A stretch of DNA of 64,000 nucleotides, taken from positions 1,242,001-1,306,000 of the forward strand of contig NZ_CP116887.1 in assembly GCF_028421645.1 (NCBI RefSeq), given 5' to 3'. Below, piece after piece: positions 19,134 to 27,530 of the stretch. Each line of letters begins with the position of its first letter. Positions within the stretch are counted from its first letter, which is position 1. A program made the position numbers and the translations under genes. The notes beneath the pieces are model-generated. The model was not told where the DNA came from, ran no database searches, and saw only the letters and a list, made by a program, of their open reading frames with translations. The stretch comes from Aneurinibacillus sp. Ricciae_BoGa-3 (GTDB lineage: Bacteria > Bacillota > Bacilli > Aneurinibacillales > Aneurinibacillaceae).

Positions 19134-19523
19134 ATGGAATTACGGTGTGAGAAAAATACTGGTTATTTGTTTAGTCCAAAAATCGTAAGAGAAGGAAACG
19201 AGACATTAACTTCTTATGATGGTATTTCTTTTGGTACAACTTATAGAGTTTATGGCATAATTCTTTATGAAGAGGGAATATACTACCTTATTTATGATGA
19301 CTTTAAAATGCCAAATTGGTATTCAGCAGAATTGTTTTCTGTTATATCAAATTCACTTCCTGAAAAATGGTATTTTAAGCATTTTGGACAAAGTGAAAGC
19401 CTAACTGCTATATGGGGATATTATGAATTAGTTAATGTTGATAACCATTTTGATGGATTAGGTGAGCAGGAACAAACAGATATTGATATATTTTTAAATA
19501 GAAAAAATGAAATGTATAATTAA
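19134..19523 (+). CDS. Probable immunity protein for the third toxin tip
   Basis: 130 residues starting at ATG 19134, 16 nt behind the toxin tip. The frame is open further upstream, but that would overlap the toxin. It is AT-rich and aromatic (YYLIYDDFKMPNWY), with no signal peptide and no family that I recognise. The immunity role is inferred from position alone. A terminator follows. Confidence 0.5.
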   Translation: MELRCEKNTGYLFSPKIVREGNETLTSYDGISFGTTYRVYGIILYEEGIYYLIYDDFKMPNWYSAELFSVISNSLPEKWYFKHFGQSESLTAIWGYYELVNVDNHFDGLGEQEQTDIDIFLNRKNEMYN

Positions 19524-19536
19524 AATGTGAAATTCT

Positions 19537-19570
19537 GATGGCGGCTACCGTAATGATAGCCGTCATTTTT
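19537..19570 (+). terminator. Terminator at the end of the toxin locus
   Basis: GATGGCGGCTA pairs with TAGCCGTCAT (one mismatch), followed by TTTTT. Confidence 0.7.
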
Positions 19571-20046
19571 AGTGTATGGAGTGACGAATAAACCGCTTTT
19601 TATACGGTAAGCTTAGATTAGTCTTGTTAGCCCTGTATGAAATTTAATTAAATTATTAAGTGCGTACAAATTACTTTTAAACGTATGCCCTATTTACTCT
19701 TTATTTTGTTAAGCAAATAACCATAATATCATCAGTTACCACCATTTCTATTCTCCAAATCCTTATCTTCGCTTTCTCCCTGCCTTTAAAATTTTTCGCA
19801 ACTTTTACGTACATATAACGATTACTATGGCAAGAGGACTGATCTTACAAGAAAATCAGGTTTATATATTAGGCAATAAAAAGAAGTTGCGAAAAGTTAA
19901 AGGAGAGGATGGTCCATTTAATTGGACTATCCTCTTTCAGCTATTGGGGAAGTGTGTTTGGTGTATGGATGTGGCCGTGACGCTCAGTTTCTGATCACGC
20001 CGGCCTTTGCGGGTATGAACTCATCCCGCAGTAACAGCGTATTGTA
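19571..20046. other. Gene-poor stretch with a long-spaced inverted repeat
   Basis: No convincing gene is seen. TTTTCGCAACTT (19793-19804) and AAGTTGCGAAAA (19884-19895) are a perfect 12-bp inverted repeat about 80 nt apart. A terminator-like hairpin follows at 19905-19934 (GAGGATGGTCCA / TGGACTATCCTC). A 55-codon ORF (19827-19994) runs across it without a ribosome site; its first half (NKKKLRKVKGEDG) is protein-like and may be a gene relic. Confidence 0.4.
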
Positions 20047-20060
20047 TGAAACGCGTTTCA
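20047..20060. promoter_or_regulatory. Palindromic LacI-family operator candidate
   Basis: TGAAACGCGTTTCA is a perfect 14-bp palindrome of the LacI-operator type, 73 nt before the LacI-family gene. It has GC rather than CG at its centre, so it is not a standard CcpA cre site. Autoregulation is the likely function. Confidence 0.5.
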
Positions 20061-20132
20061 AGTCAAGTAGGATCACAAAGTTTTTTTTGCGAGTGAAATG
20101 GATTACAATGGACATGGAGGGGAATGCCGCCG

Positions 20133-21110
20133 ATGTCAAACATTAGAGAAATTGCAAGGATAGCCGGGGTTTCTGTGTCTACGGTTTCCCGGGTATTAAA
20201 TAACTATCCTTATGTAAGTGAACAGAAGCGCGAAGCTGTATTAGAGGCGGTTGAGCGTCTGAATTATTCACCCAATATGAATGCGGTTCATCTGAGCAAA
20301 GGCAAAACCAATATGATCGGTATCATGCTCCCGGGCATTAACCACCCGTATTTTGCGAGGATAATGGAGGGAATTGCGAGCGAAGCACTGCGTGAGAATT
20401 ATCAGCTAGTTTTGTTCCAGACTAATTACAGTTCAACCGAGGAAATGAAGACGCTTAATAGGCTTAAAATGAGGCTGATCGATGGGATTATTATCTGTTC
20501 AAAAACGCTTCGGTGGGAAGACATTGAGCCCTTTGCTGAATTTGGGCCTGTTGTTGCCTGTGAAGATGAAGGGGATACACCCATCTCTTCCATTTATGTA
20601 GACCATTATGCGAGCTTTCAACTGGGGATGAACTATCTGATTGAGAGAGGACACGAAAAAATTGGCTTTTGCTTAAGCAGGAAAGATAGCACCAGCAGTG
20701 TTAAGCGGCGAAGCGCGTACATAGATGCCCTAAACTCCATTCACCAGCCTATTCGTGAGGCGTGGATGTTTTATCGATGCTATCACATGAAGGATGGCAC
20801 AGCTGTGGTCCATAAACTGCTAGCGATGTCGGAAAAACCAACCGCGCTTCTGGTAAGCAGTGACCAGGTTGCGGCCGGCATTATCATGGAAGCTAGAAAA
20901 AATGGTATGAGCGTGCCGGAAGATCTGGCTATCATCGGATTTGATAATCAACCGATAGCCGAAGTGTTTGATCTGACCACCATTGATAACCAGTTGTTCC
21001 AATTAGGCGGTAATGCTTTTCGAATATTACACGATCAAATTACCGAGAAAAGAGAGGTTCCCGAAAGGCGGGAACTTGGCTTTCGCTTGATCGAACGCTC
21101 GACTGTCTAG
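20133..21110 (+). CDS. LacI-family transcriptional regulator
   Basis: 325 residues. The N-terminal helix-turn-helix and hinge (NIREIARIAGVSVSTVSRVL) is followed by a periplasmic-binding-protein-like effector domain (from about residue 60) with IIGFDNQPIAEVF near the end. I chose ATG 20133 because GGAGGGG lies 10 nt upstream; the earlier ATG at 20124 is too close to it. It is a repressor or activator responding to a sugar-like effector. No sugar operon adjoins it, so its targets must be elsewhere, apart from probable self-control through the palindrome upstream. Confidence 0.88.
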   Translation: MSNIREIARIAGVSVSTVSRVLNNYPYVSEQKREAVLEAVERLNYSPNMNAVHLSKGKTNMIGIMLPGINHPYFARIMEGIASEALRENYQLVLFQTNYSSTEEMKTLNRLKMRLIDGIIICSKTLRWEDIEPFAEFGPVVACEDEGDTPISSIYVDHYASFQLGMNYLIERGHEKIGFCLSRKDSTSSVKRRSAYIDALNSIHQPIREAWMFYRCYHMKDGTAVVHKLLAMSEKPTALLVSSDQVAAGIIMEARKNGMSVPEDLAIIGFDNQPIAEVFDLTTIDNQLFQLGGNAFRILHDQITEKREVPERRELGFRLIERSTV

Positions 21111-21144
21111 AAAGGTTAGGTTGCTTCTCTGATATATTTTACAA

Positions 21145-21189
21145 AAAAGGATAGATTAAGCAGAAGGATTTGCTTGAATCTATCCTTTT
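21145..21189. terminator. Bidirectional terminator between lacI-type gene and the convergent small gene
   Basis: AAAAGGATAGATT and AATCTATCCTTTT pair, with an additional AAGCA/TGCTT extension. A/T runs on both sides suit both strands. Confidence 0.75.
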
Positions 21190-21216
21190 AACTACGACCA
21201 ATTGTAGCGATGAACT

Positions 21217-21408
21217 TTAATCATTTTTTTGAATTTTACCTGACTTAACAAGCACGTCCAAGTTTAATTTCTTCGTCTCACCGTTGAAATCAGCGTCTAC
21301 AACGGTTTTTCCCTTTGATATAATCTTGCCGGGACCGAATTCCTCATGAAGGATGTTATCACCTTCATTAAACAATGCGATTTGTTTTTTGACTTCCATA
21401 ATGTCCAT
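21217..21408 (-). CDS. Small protein resembling the PcrA/UvrD C-terminal domain
   Basis: 63 residues from ATG 21408, which has AGGAGGAGG 7-8 nt upstream; the frame is open further but without a ribosome site. The motif EEFGPGKIISKGKTVVDADF resembles the Tudor-like module at the end of PcrA/UvrD helicases (FGxGxV), which binds RNA polymerase. As a free domain its role is unknown. It is convergent with the LacI-type gene. Confidence 0.6.
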   Translation of the reverse strand: MDIMEVKKQIALFNEGDNILHEEFGPGKIISKGKTVVDADFNGETKKLNLDVLVKSGKIQKND

Positions 21409-21572
21409 GTTTACGCCTCCTCCTATCATTACAATGTCATTACCTCTTATAGAAGGAACAAAAACGCGGTCAAGATGTATTCGTGTGCAGTTAACTTTTA
21501 CCTTTTTATTTCGATTTTTAGCGTTTGAAGCTACAATATAGAAAAAACATTACTTATAGGAGGAGAGTGACC

Positions 21573-22547
21573 ATGCTAGACAAGCAAGCAGAACAATATG
21601 GTCTGTACCAGGTTACTTTGCCGCTGCCTTTTCGCCTAAATCATATTCACGCCTATTTGGCCAGACAGGGCAATCAATGGAAGATCGTCGATGCTGGATT
21701 GAACGGACAGCGAACGAGGGAAAGTTGGGAGCGGGCGTTCATGGATTTTGACATCAAGCCTGATGACATTCATCATGTTCTTCTGACCCACTACCACCCG
21801 GATCATCTGGGGTTCGCGGGAAGCCTTCAGGAATGGACAGGGGCCTCGGTTGGTTTAAGCCGGAGGGGGCAGGAGCTCGCCGCAGAAATTTGGACGGAAG
21901 AGAGACTTGAAAAAAATCTAGCGTTCTACCAGTCAGCCGGCATGCCTGCCGATTTGCTACAGCGATTGCAAGATGACGATCGCGCCTTCCGTCCAAAAGT
22001 ACATCCGCTTCCTGCCCGTTTTCAGGAGATACAGGAAGGAGAGCGCTATCAGATCGGTGAACTGGATTATCAAGCTATTCATACGCCGGGACACGCGGAG
22101 GGGCATATGTGCTTCTACAATGCCACGGAAAAAGTGTTGATAGGAGGGGATCATTTGCTCCGCAGGATCACGCCGAACGTCTCGTACCACGGGTACGGTG
22201 ATCCGAATCCGCTGGCTTCATATTTATCGTCCCTGACAAAGATAGGCTCCATGCCAATCAACCTGGTACTGCCCGGCCATGGTCCTATTTTTTCAGACGC
22301 AGGTGCGCGCGTGGAGGAGCTGCTGCTGCATCATGAAGAACGCCTTCACTTTATTCTCAGTCGATTAAAAGGAAAGATGACAGCCTGGGAGGTATCCAAC
22401 GTTTTATTCGAACGAATCCTCAGCGTGCATGAACAACGGTTTGCAATTGGTGAAACGCTCTCCCATTTGAGCTACCTGGTTGCAGACGGTAGAATTGAGC
22501 AGGAGTCCGATGAAAGCGGTTGCGTAACGAAGTATCAGGTTGTATAG
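21573..22547 (+). CDS. MBL-fold metallohydrolase
   Basis: 324 residues from ATG 21573 behind AGGAGGAG. The metallo-beta-lactamase fold signature HYHPDHLGF is near residue 73, further metal ligands are in HTPGHAEGH (about 171) and GGDHL (about 191), and PGHGPIF is near 235. A winged-helix-like C-terminal region follows, as in LACTB2-type hydrolases. These zinc enzymes cleave thioester, phosphoester or other bonds; the substrate is unknown. It stands alone between a divergent small gene and a convergent membrane protein gene. Confidence 0.87.
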   Translation: MLDKQAEQYGLYQVTLPLPFRLNHIHAYLARQGNQWKIVDAGLNGQRTRESWERAFMDFDIKPDDIHHVLLTHYHPDHLGFAGSLQEWTGASVGLSRRGQELAAEIWTEERLEKNLAFYQSAGMPADLLQRLQDDDRAFRPKVHPLPARFQEIQEGERYQIGELDYQAIHTPGHAEGHMCFYNATEKVLIGGDHLLRRITPNVSYHGYGDPNPLASYLSSLTKIGSMPINLVLPGHGPIFSDAGARVEELLLHHEERLHFILSRLKGKMTAWEVSNVLFERILSVHEQRFAIGETLSHLSYLVADGRIEQESDESGCVTKYQVV

Positions 22548-22630
22548 CTCTGTAAAACGTATTCATGTGGGTAACAAGCATCATTAAATCCCACATCACA
22601 TCTCGGCTTGAGAGATTAAGAAATATAGAA

Positions 22631-22679
22631 AACAGGGTATATACTTAGCAAGATTATTTGCTCCTGTATATACCCTGTT
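22631..22679. terminator. Long hairpin between convergent genes
   Basis: AACAGGGTATATAC (22631-22644) pairs perfectly with GTATATACCCTGTT (22666-22679). On the minus strand it is followed by TTTTC, so it best serves the DUF2179 gene. Confidence 0.6.
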
Positions 22680-22691
22680 AGGATTTGGATT

Positions 22692-23273
22692 TTAATCTGA
22701 AGCTTTTCCTTTTTCCATGGTCTTTCTTACATAACCATTCTTAGCGTCTGAACTCTTTCCTTTTTTCATAGCCTTTGTCACGTAGCCCCCTTTGAAGGTT
22801 CTTGTTTCGTAGGAAACAACGAAAGCCTTAGGGGCGATGTCTTCAATAATTTTGAGGACGTCCTTTTCCCGTGTTCTTTTCGCTACGACCTCCAGCCGGG
22901 TACGCCGGGCATTAATCCCTTCCGTTTCAAAAATAGTAATGCCAAATCCTTCTTGCCTTAATTTGTTGACCAATTCATCGCTCTTATCCAGCAGGCTTAC
23001 CTGCAAGGTTACATAGCCTATCGCCAGCTTGGCCTCGATGATTCCTCCTAAATAAAGGCCGCCGCCGAAGCCGAGTGCATAGGCGGCTATATTAATGATA
23101 TGTGACATATCAGCGAACACGATACCTAGGCTTAATACGTTAATAATAGCTTCAAGAACACCTATGGCAGATGCTTTCTTCGTTTCATTTTTGACTAAGA
23201 GAATCGTACGAAGCGTGACAATTGGCATCAACACGAGCTGCATTCCAAAGATGAGCAATGCTTTTAACAACAT
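22692..23273 (-). CDS. DUF2179 / UPF0316 membrane protein (YebE-like)
   Basis: 193 residues. Three N-terminal hydrophobic segments (DUF5698-like) lead to a soluble DUF2179 domain, [15 protein letters not shown] and [13 protein letters not shown], which is the YebE/UPF0316 arrangement. DUF2179 domains in related proteins bind nucleotides such as c-di-AMP. The tail is odd: [15 protein letters not shown] is repeated imperfectly as [15 protein letters not shown], an apparent tandem duplication not usual for the family. The function is unknown. Confidence 0.8.
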   Translation of the reverse strand: MLLKALLIFGMQLVLMPIVTLRTILLVKNETKKASAIGVLEAIINVLSLGIVFADMSHIINIAAYALGFGGGLYLGGIIEAKLAIGYVTLQVSLLDKSDELVNKLRQEGFGITIFETEGINARRTRLEVVAKRTREKDVLKIIEDIAPKAFVVSYETRTFKGGYVTKAMKKGKSSDAKNGYVRKTMEKGKASD

Positions 23274-23409
23274 GAATCCTCCCTTCTGTTAAGATAGTTC
23301 GTCTTTTCTCTATTACCTCTAATCGCGGGGGGTTAACATTTGTTTTTTTTGCCAGGTTATGTTTGTGGGTATAAAGGCCTGAAATGACAGGACTATTCGC
23401 ATGAAATGG

Positions 23410-23435
23410 GTTTACTCTTTCAACAGGGCGGGTAA
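23410..23435 (+). promoter_or_regulatory. Candidate sigma-B promoter for the sucrose-synthesis-like pair
   Basis: GTTTAC, 14 nt, GGGTAA is one of the best matches in the window to GTTTAA-N12-15-GGGWAW. It lies about 55 nt before the glycosyltransferase start. Confidence 0.55.
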
Positions 23436-23492
23436 ACAATCTATAACACGTTAGTGCGTTGATTACCTCAGGCAGAAAGGAGCCGAATCAAT

Positions 23493-24776
23493 TTGAGAAA
23501 AAACATCTTGTTTATTTCGGACCATGGCGACCCGTTGGCTAAGCTTGGAGGTGTGCAATCAGGAGGGCAGAATAATTATGTTCGACAACTTGCCCTTGCG
23601 CTTGATCGCATCGGATGGAGGGTAGACGTTGTCACACATTGGTCTGATGAAGATACGCCACGCATCGAACATTTTGGCGATAACTGTCGTGTCATTCGCA
23701 TTGAGGCCGGGCATAAAGGTTTTGTCTCGAAGAATAAAATGTATACGATGCTCCCCGCGTTCTACAAAGAAATAAAGAGTTCTCTTTCCCTTAAAAATTA
23801 TGCTCTTGTTCATACACATTATTGGTTATCCGGTTTATTAGGACAGGCAATACAAAAAGAATATGGCATTCCTTTTGTACACACCTCCCATTCGCTAGGT
23901 ATTTCAAAAGAAATGGCCACAGGGCAGCGCGATGAGATCCGTTTTGCTGCTGAACGAACTGTGTTAAGCTCCGCTGCACGAATTGTAGCGACAACCGTTA
24001 ATGAAAAATCATTGATTTATGAATTCGCGCAGGCGCCATCTGAGGTTTCTGTTATTCCGATAGGTGTCGCTTCTTCCTTTAAACCGCGTTTTCATCGTCC
24101 GCAGCTTCGTCGAAGCCTTGGCTATAACGGCCCAATTCTTGTGTATGCAGGGCGACTTGAGGAGACGAAAGGGATTGAAACCTTGCTTAAGGCGATGAAG
24201 ATTGTTTGCGCCCGTGAAGATGTATCACCAAACTTAAAACTAGTTTTAGCTGGTGGTCAAGCTGAGGATATCGATCCCGAAACGAAACTGCCACTCCCTG
24301 AAAAGCTGCGCAGTCTTGTAATGGGCATTGAGGATCGAGTGGAGTTTGTTGGACCCAAAAGCCAGGAAGAGCTTTCGGTCTTATTCAATGCAGCGAACTT
24401 GACCGTAGTACCGTCATACTATGAATCATTTGGAATGGTTGCGGCAGAAGCCCAGGCATGCGGAAGCCCGGTGATCGCCTCCAGGGTTGGCGGTCTGCAG
24501 AATGTCGTGATGGATGGCGAAACCGGATTGTTGGTGGAACCTAAGAATCCGGAAGATCTCGCGCTTGCGATTGTCGCGTTGCTCAATAATGATTTACTCG
24601 CCCAAAGAATGGGCAAGCAGGCCGTTGAACTTGCTAAAAGTGATTATCAATGGCCGACCATCTCTAAACGAATGGCGGAACTTTATGAGGAGGTGCTTAC
24701 AGCTGAACAAGACGACACATCTGTTGGCTACGGATCTGGACGGGACGCTGGTAGGAGATCCGGAAGCTTTAAGTGA
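23493..24776 (+). CDS. GT4 glycosyltransferase, sucrose-phosphate-synthase-like
   Basis: 427 residues with a GT-B fold. The N-terminal acceptor half contains GGVQSGGQNNYVRQLA and HTHYWLSGLLGQA, both typical of sucrose-phosphate synthases and related enzymes. The donor half has GRLEETKGIETLL and ESFGMVAAEAQACG near residue 311 (the EX7E nucleotide-sugar site). It would join UDP- or GDP-sugar to a phosphorylated acceptor, giving a phosphorylated disaccharide. The phosphatase gene overlaps its 3' end. Mannosylfructose-phosphate synthase is an alternative. The start is TTG behind AAAGGAGC. A sigma-B-like promoter suggests production of a compatible solute under stress. Confidence 0.75.
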   Translation: MRKNILFISDHGDPLAKLGGVQSGGQNNYVRQLALALDRIGWRVDVVTHWSDEDTPRIEHFGDNCRVIRIEAGHKGFVSKNKMYTMLPAFYKEIKSSLSLKNYALVHTHYWLSGLLGQAIQKEYGIPFVHTSHSLGISKEMATGQRDEIRFAAERTVLSSAARIVATTVNEKSLIYEFAQAPSEVSVIPIGVASSFKPRFHRPQLRRSLGYNGPILVYAGRLEETKGIETLLKAMKIVCAREDVSPNLKLVLAGGQAEDIDPETKLPLPEKLRSLVMGIEDRVEFVGPKSQEELSVLFNAANLTVVPSYYESFGMVAAEAQACGSPVIASRVGGLQNVVMDGETGLLVEPKNPEDLALAIVALLNNDLLAQRMGKQAVELAKSDYQWPTISKRMAELYEEVLTAEQDDTSVGYGSGRDAGRRSGSFK

Positions 24777-25437
24777 ACTCATCCGTTATTTTGAAGCCCA
24801 AACGTACAACATCACACTCATCTATAGCACAGGAAGGCATCTGGCATCCGCCCTTTCACTTATAGAGCAGGAAGCTCTACCACAACCAGAAATATTAATT
24901 ACAGATGTTGGAACGGAAATCTATGAGCGTGGAAAAACACCTGATTCACAGTGGCAGGAACAGATTGAGCAGTCGTGGTATCCTGAAGAAATTAAGAAAA
25001 TTGCGTCTACAATAGATGGCCTGATCCAGCAACATGTACCATCAGCACACCGGGTTTCCTTCACTGTAAATTCCCGGGAACCGGTTACTGAGCTTGCGAA
25101 ACGGATCAGCGAGGCTGGGATTCCTCATGAGCTCATCTATAGCAGCGGCATAGATGTCGACATCCTTCCACCAGGCTGTGGCAAAGGCGCCGCTCTGGAG
25201 TATCTGATCCAAAAACACGGCTGGCAGGATGCGAACATTCTGGTTGCAGGTGATTCGGGTAACGACAAAGAAATGCTGACACTTGGTTATCCGGCAGTGA
25301 TTGTTGGCAATGCACAGGAGGAGCTAAGGGCTGTAAAGGATCATCCGGCTATTTACTGTGCAACCCGCCACTGTGCTGGCGGCATCTATGAAGCGTGGAA
25401 CTACTTCCACGGTACACCTTCAATTATCACCAAATAA
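24685..25437 (+). CDS. HAD-IIB sugar-phosphate phosphatase, sucrose-phosphatase-like
   Basis: About 245-250 residues. Motif I, ATDLDGTLVGD, is near the start and motif IV, GDSGNDKEML, near residue 184-190, with a Cof-type cap between, as in sucrose-6-phosphate phosphatases. It would dephosphorylate the product of the overlapping glycosyltransferase. The conservative start is ATG 24685, which has only a weak ribosome site. A perfect AGGAGGTG at 24688-24695 instead points to CTG 24703, in frame and 9 nt behind GGAGG. Either way the gene overlaps its partner by more than 70 nt, so they are co-translated. Confidence 0.78.
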   Translation: MRRCLQLNKTTHLLATDLDGTLVGDPEALSELIRYFEAQTYNITLIYSTGRHLASALSLIEQEALPQPEILITDVGTEIYERGKTPDSQWQEQIEQSWYPEEIKKIASTIDGLIQQHVPSAHRVSFTVNSREPVTELAKRISEAGIPHELIYSSGIDVDILPPGCGKGAALEYLIQKHGWQDANILVAGDSGNDKEMLTLGYPAVIVGNAQEELRAVKDHPAIYCATRHCAGGIYEAWNYFHGTPSIITK

Positions 25438-25486
25438 AAGAGCCTGCGGTTGCCTTCCCCGAAGGGAGGCTGGCCGCAGGCTTTTG
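25438..25486. terminator. Bidirectional terminator
   Basis: AAGAGCCTGCGG pairs with CCGCAGGCTTTT around an inner CTTCCC/GGGAGG stem, between the convergent phosphatase and antiporter genes. Confidence 0.75.
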
Positions 25487-25508
25487 CGTGTCCATGTGTT
25501 TTTCTGAT

Positions 25509-26945
25509 TTAGGCTGATTTTCCAACTTTGTCTGGCACACTATCCTGATTTTTCGAAAGGCGGTTCTTTCTTACTGACGGGTAGAAAATAAGACCAGCAG
25601 CAAGAAGTGCGATGCCCAGCGAGAAGGTTTTAATGTCGGATGTCCCCGCAATAATCACCCATAAGGAATAGATGGTAGCCAGCGACGCAATAAGAAGGTC
25701 GATGGTTCGGTTTCTGCGCTGCCCTTCATATGTTTCACCAGTAATCGCCAGCTTTAGCTGATACACAGAAGAGATGATATACGGAACAAGGTACGAAAGG
25801 GTGGCGATAAAAATAAGAAAGCCATACGCTTGAGCCATCGTTTGCGATATCGTTGAAAAAATAAACAACTGCGACATGATATTCGTAAGCGTTAGGGCCC
25901 TGATAGGAGCTCCATTTTTATTTTGCTTGAGAAACAGTGGAGGGAAAATTCCCTGTTTGGCTGCCTGGTAAGGCACTTCGGAACTAAGCATAATCCAGCC
26001 GATGGAAGTGCCTGCTAAACAAATGATCCCGAGAGCGGCCATAATGTAGCTGCCTTTGCTGCCTACTACAGCAGAGAGTGCATCCACAAGCGGTTTTTCT
26101 GCCGTAATTAATTTTTGCTGAGGCAGCGCCCCCATAACGAGAAGCGTAATACCGACGTAGATAATGAGCGCTAGAATTAACCCAAGTATAGTAGATGTTT
26201 TAACATCGCGCTGTCGTTTTGCCCGTGATGAGAAGACAACAGATGATTCTACCCCAACAAAAGCCCATAGTGTGGCGATGGCGGCGTGGTTCACCTGGCC
26301 AAACAATCCAACCTGTAACCCACTGTCTGTCTTTGGTGCGTAGAGTGGGAGCATATAGCTTTTCTGAAAGGCGAAAAGCGTAATCACGATAAAAAAAATA
26401 AAACCCAGCACTTTGGCAGTAGTTGCAATAAAGTTAATTTTTCCTGCGCCTTCAATGCCGCGCAGGATGAGAACATGAATGCCCCATAGCAATACGCTAC
26501 ATACAACAAATGTCACCGCATTGCCCACTGCAATGTTAACCCCCGCGATTTTCCAGAGTGGAGCTTTACTCGTCATAACAGGGAAGAAAGTGGAGAGATA
26601 ACTGGCGAACGTCGTAACAATCGCAACGTTTCCTGCCCAGTTGGCCACCCAGTATCCCCAGGAAACGAGATAGCCTGTCAGAATCCCTTTCTCCGAACCC
26701 GGGCTAAATAATTCTTTCGCATACATTTGAGGCCCGCCTGTAATGTTAGGTTTGCGGAGAGCAAGATTGCCAAAAACGAGAACGGTTAACAATACGCCCA
26801 GACCAGTCAGTCCCCACGCGAGCAGTACGCCTGCGGGGCTCGCAACCTCGGCCAGCGACCGGGGGAGCATAAAAATTCCGGAGCCTACCATGTTTCCTAC
26901 TACAAGGGCAGTCAGCACCCAGAAGCCTAGTTTTTTGTCTGCCAT
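25509..26945 (-). CDS. APC-family basic amino acid/ornithine-type antiporter
   Basis: 478 residues from ATG 26945, chosen because AAAGGAGG lies about 15 nt upstream; longer frames lack a site. About twelve or thirteen membrane helices. The first contains VVGNMVGSGIFMLP, the substrate-binding break of APC transporters, and WALVGV-type FVGVESSVV sits in helix 6. This is the ArcD/YvsH-like arginine-ornithine (or lysine-cadaverine) antiporter group. The exact amino acid is not deducible. Confidence 0.8.
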   Translation of the reverse strand: MADKKLGFWVLTALVVGNMVGSGIFMLPRSLAEVASPAGVLLAWGLTGLGVLLTVLVFGNLALRKPNITGGPQMYAKELFSPGSEKGILTGYLVSWGYWVANWAGNVAIVTTFASYLSTFFPVMTSKAPLWKIAGVNIAVGNAVTFVVCSVLLWGIHVLILRGIEGAGKINFIATTAKVLGFIFFIVITLFAFQKSYMLPLYAPKTDSGLQVGLFGQVNHAAIATLWAFVGVESSVVFSSRAKRQRDVKTSTILGLILALIIYVGITLLVMGALPQQKLITAEKPLVDALSAVVGSKGSYIMAALGIICLAGTSIGWIMLSSEVPYQAAKQGIFPPLFLKQNKNGAPIRALTLTNIMSQLFIFSTISQTMAQAYGFLIFIATLSYLVPYIISSVYQLKLAITGETYEGQRRNRTIDLLIASLATIYSLWVIIAGTSDIKTFSLGIALLAAGLIFYPSVRKNRLSKNQDSVPDKVGKSA

Positions 26946-27104
26946 AACTTCTATTAAATCCTCCTTTAAAGTAAAAAGAAGGGGAATTATTAAAAATGCC
27001 CACATCTTTATATCCATTTCCGATGCCGTGCAAAAAAATGCTTTAGTGTGGTAATGAAATAACGAACTAAATTATACATAAACCATTTTTAAAAGGCAAG
27101 GGAA

Positions 27105-27141
27105 AATAAAAACAGCTTTCCTCCAAGAAGGTAAGCTGTTT
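27105..27141 (-). terminator. Terminator for the small gene at 27162-27413
   Basis: On the minus strand AAACAGCTTACCTTC pairs with AGGAAAGCTGTTT, followed by TTATTTT. Confidence 0.75.
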
Positions 27142-27161
27142 AAATGTGCGTATTGAGTTGT

Positions 27162-27413
27162 TTAAAGAAAGAGTAATTCAAAAACATTATGGTGTTGTAA
27201 AATAGTAATAGGAGGTTTCTTCGTATGGAGTACGGCAACTTCTGGCTTCGATTTCATTTTTTCAATATAATCCTCCGGTACTTCACCAGCATCTGAAACT
27301 GTAATGCCGTCAATTTGTTTTTCTTCATTTTCTTCCAGCGTTGTTTCAATTAATTCAGGAAGAATATCGGATAATTCGGTAAGATTATCCGTATAAACGG
27401 TTATACATTTCAT
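27162..27413 (-). CDS. Small conserved-looking protein of unknown function
   Basis: 83 residues, acidic, with LEENEEKQIDGITVSDAGEV and a Val/Ile-rich end (PPITILQHHNVFELL). The gene has its own terminator and a purine-rich ribosome site about 12 nt before ATG, so it is probably real. I do not recognise the family with confidence. Confidence 0.5.
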   Translation of the reverse strand: MKCITVYTDNLTELSDILPELIETTLEENEEKQIDGITVSDAGEVPEDYIEKMKSKPEVAVLHTKKPPITILQHHNVFELLFL

Positions 27414-27530
27414 TTACTTTATCATTCCTTTCTTTCTGGTTAGATTACTAGTGTAGACGAGATAATCTCAAGCAATACTGCCAATATGGAAAAATCGCCT
27501 GATTGACTAGCTGTTCATAGAAAGAAGCGC

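Noticed and set aside
20047..20060. CcpA cre site before the LacI-type gene
   Set aside because: The centre is GC instead of CG, so it breaks the core of the cre consensus. A dedicated LacI-type operator fits better.
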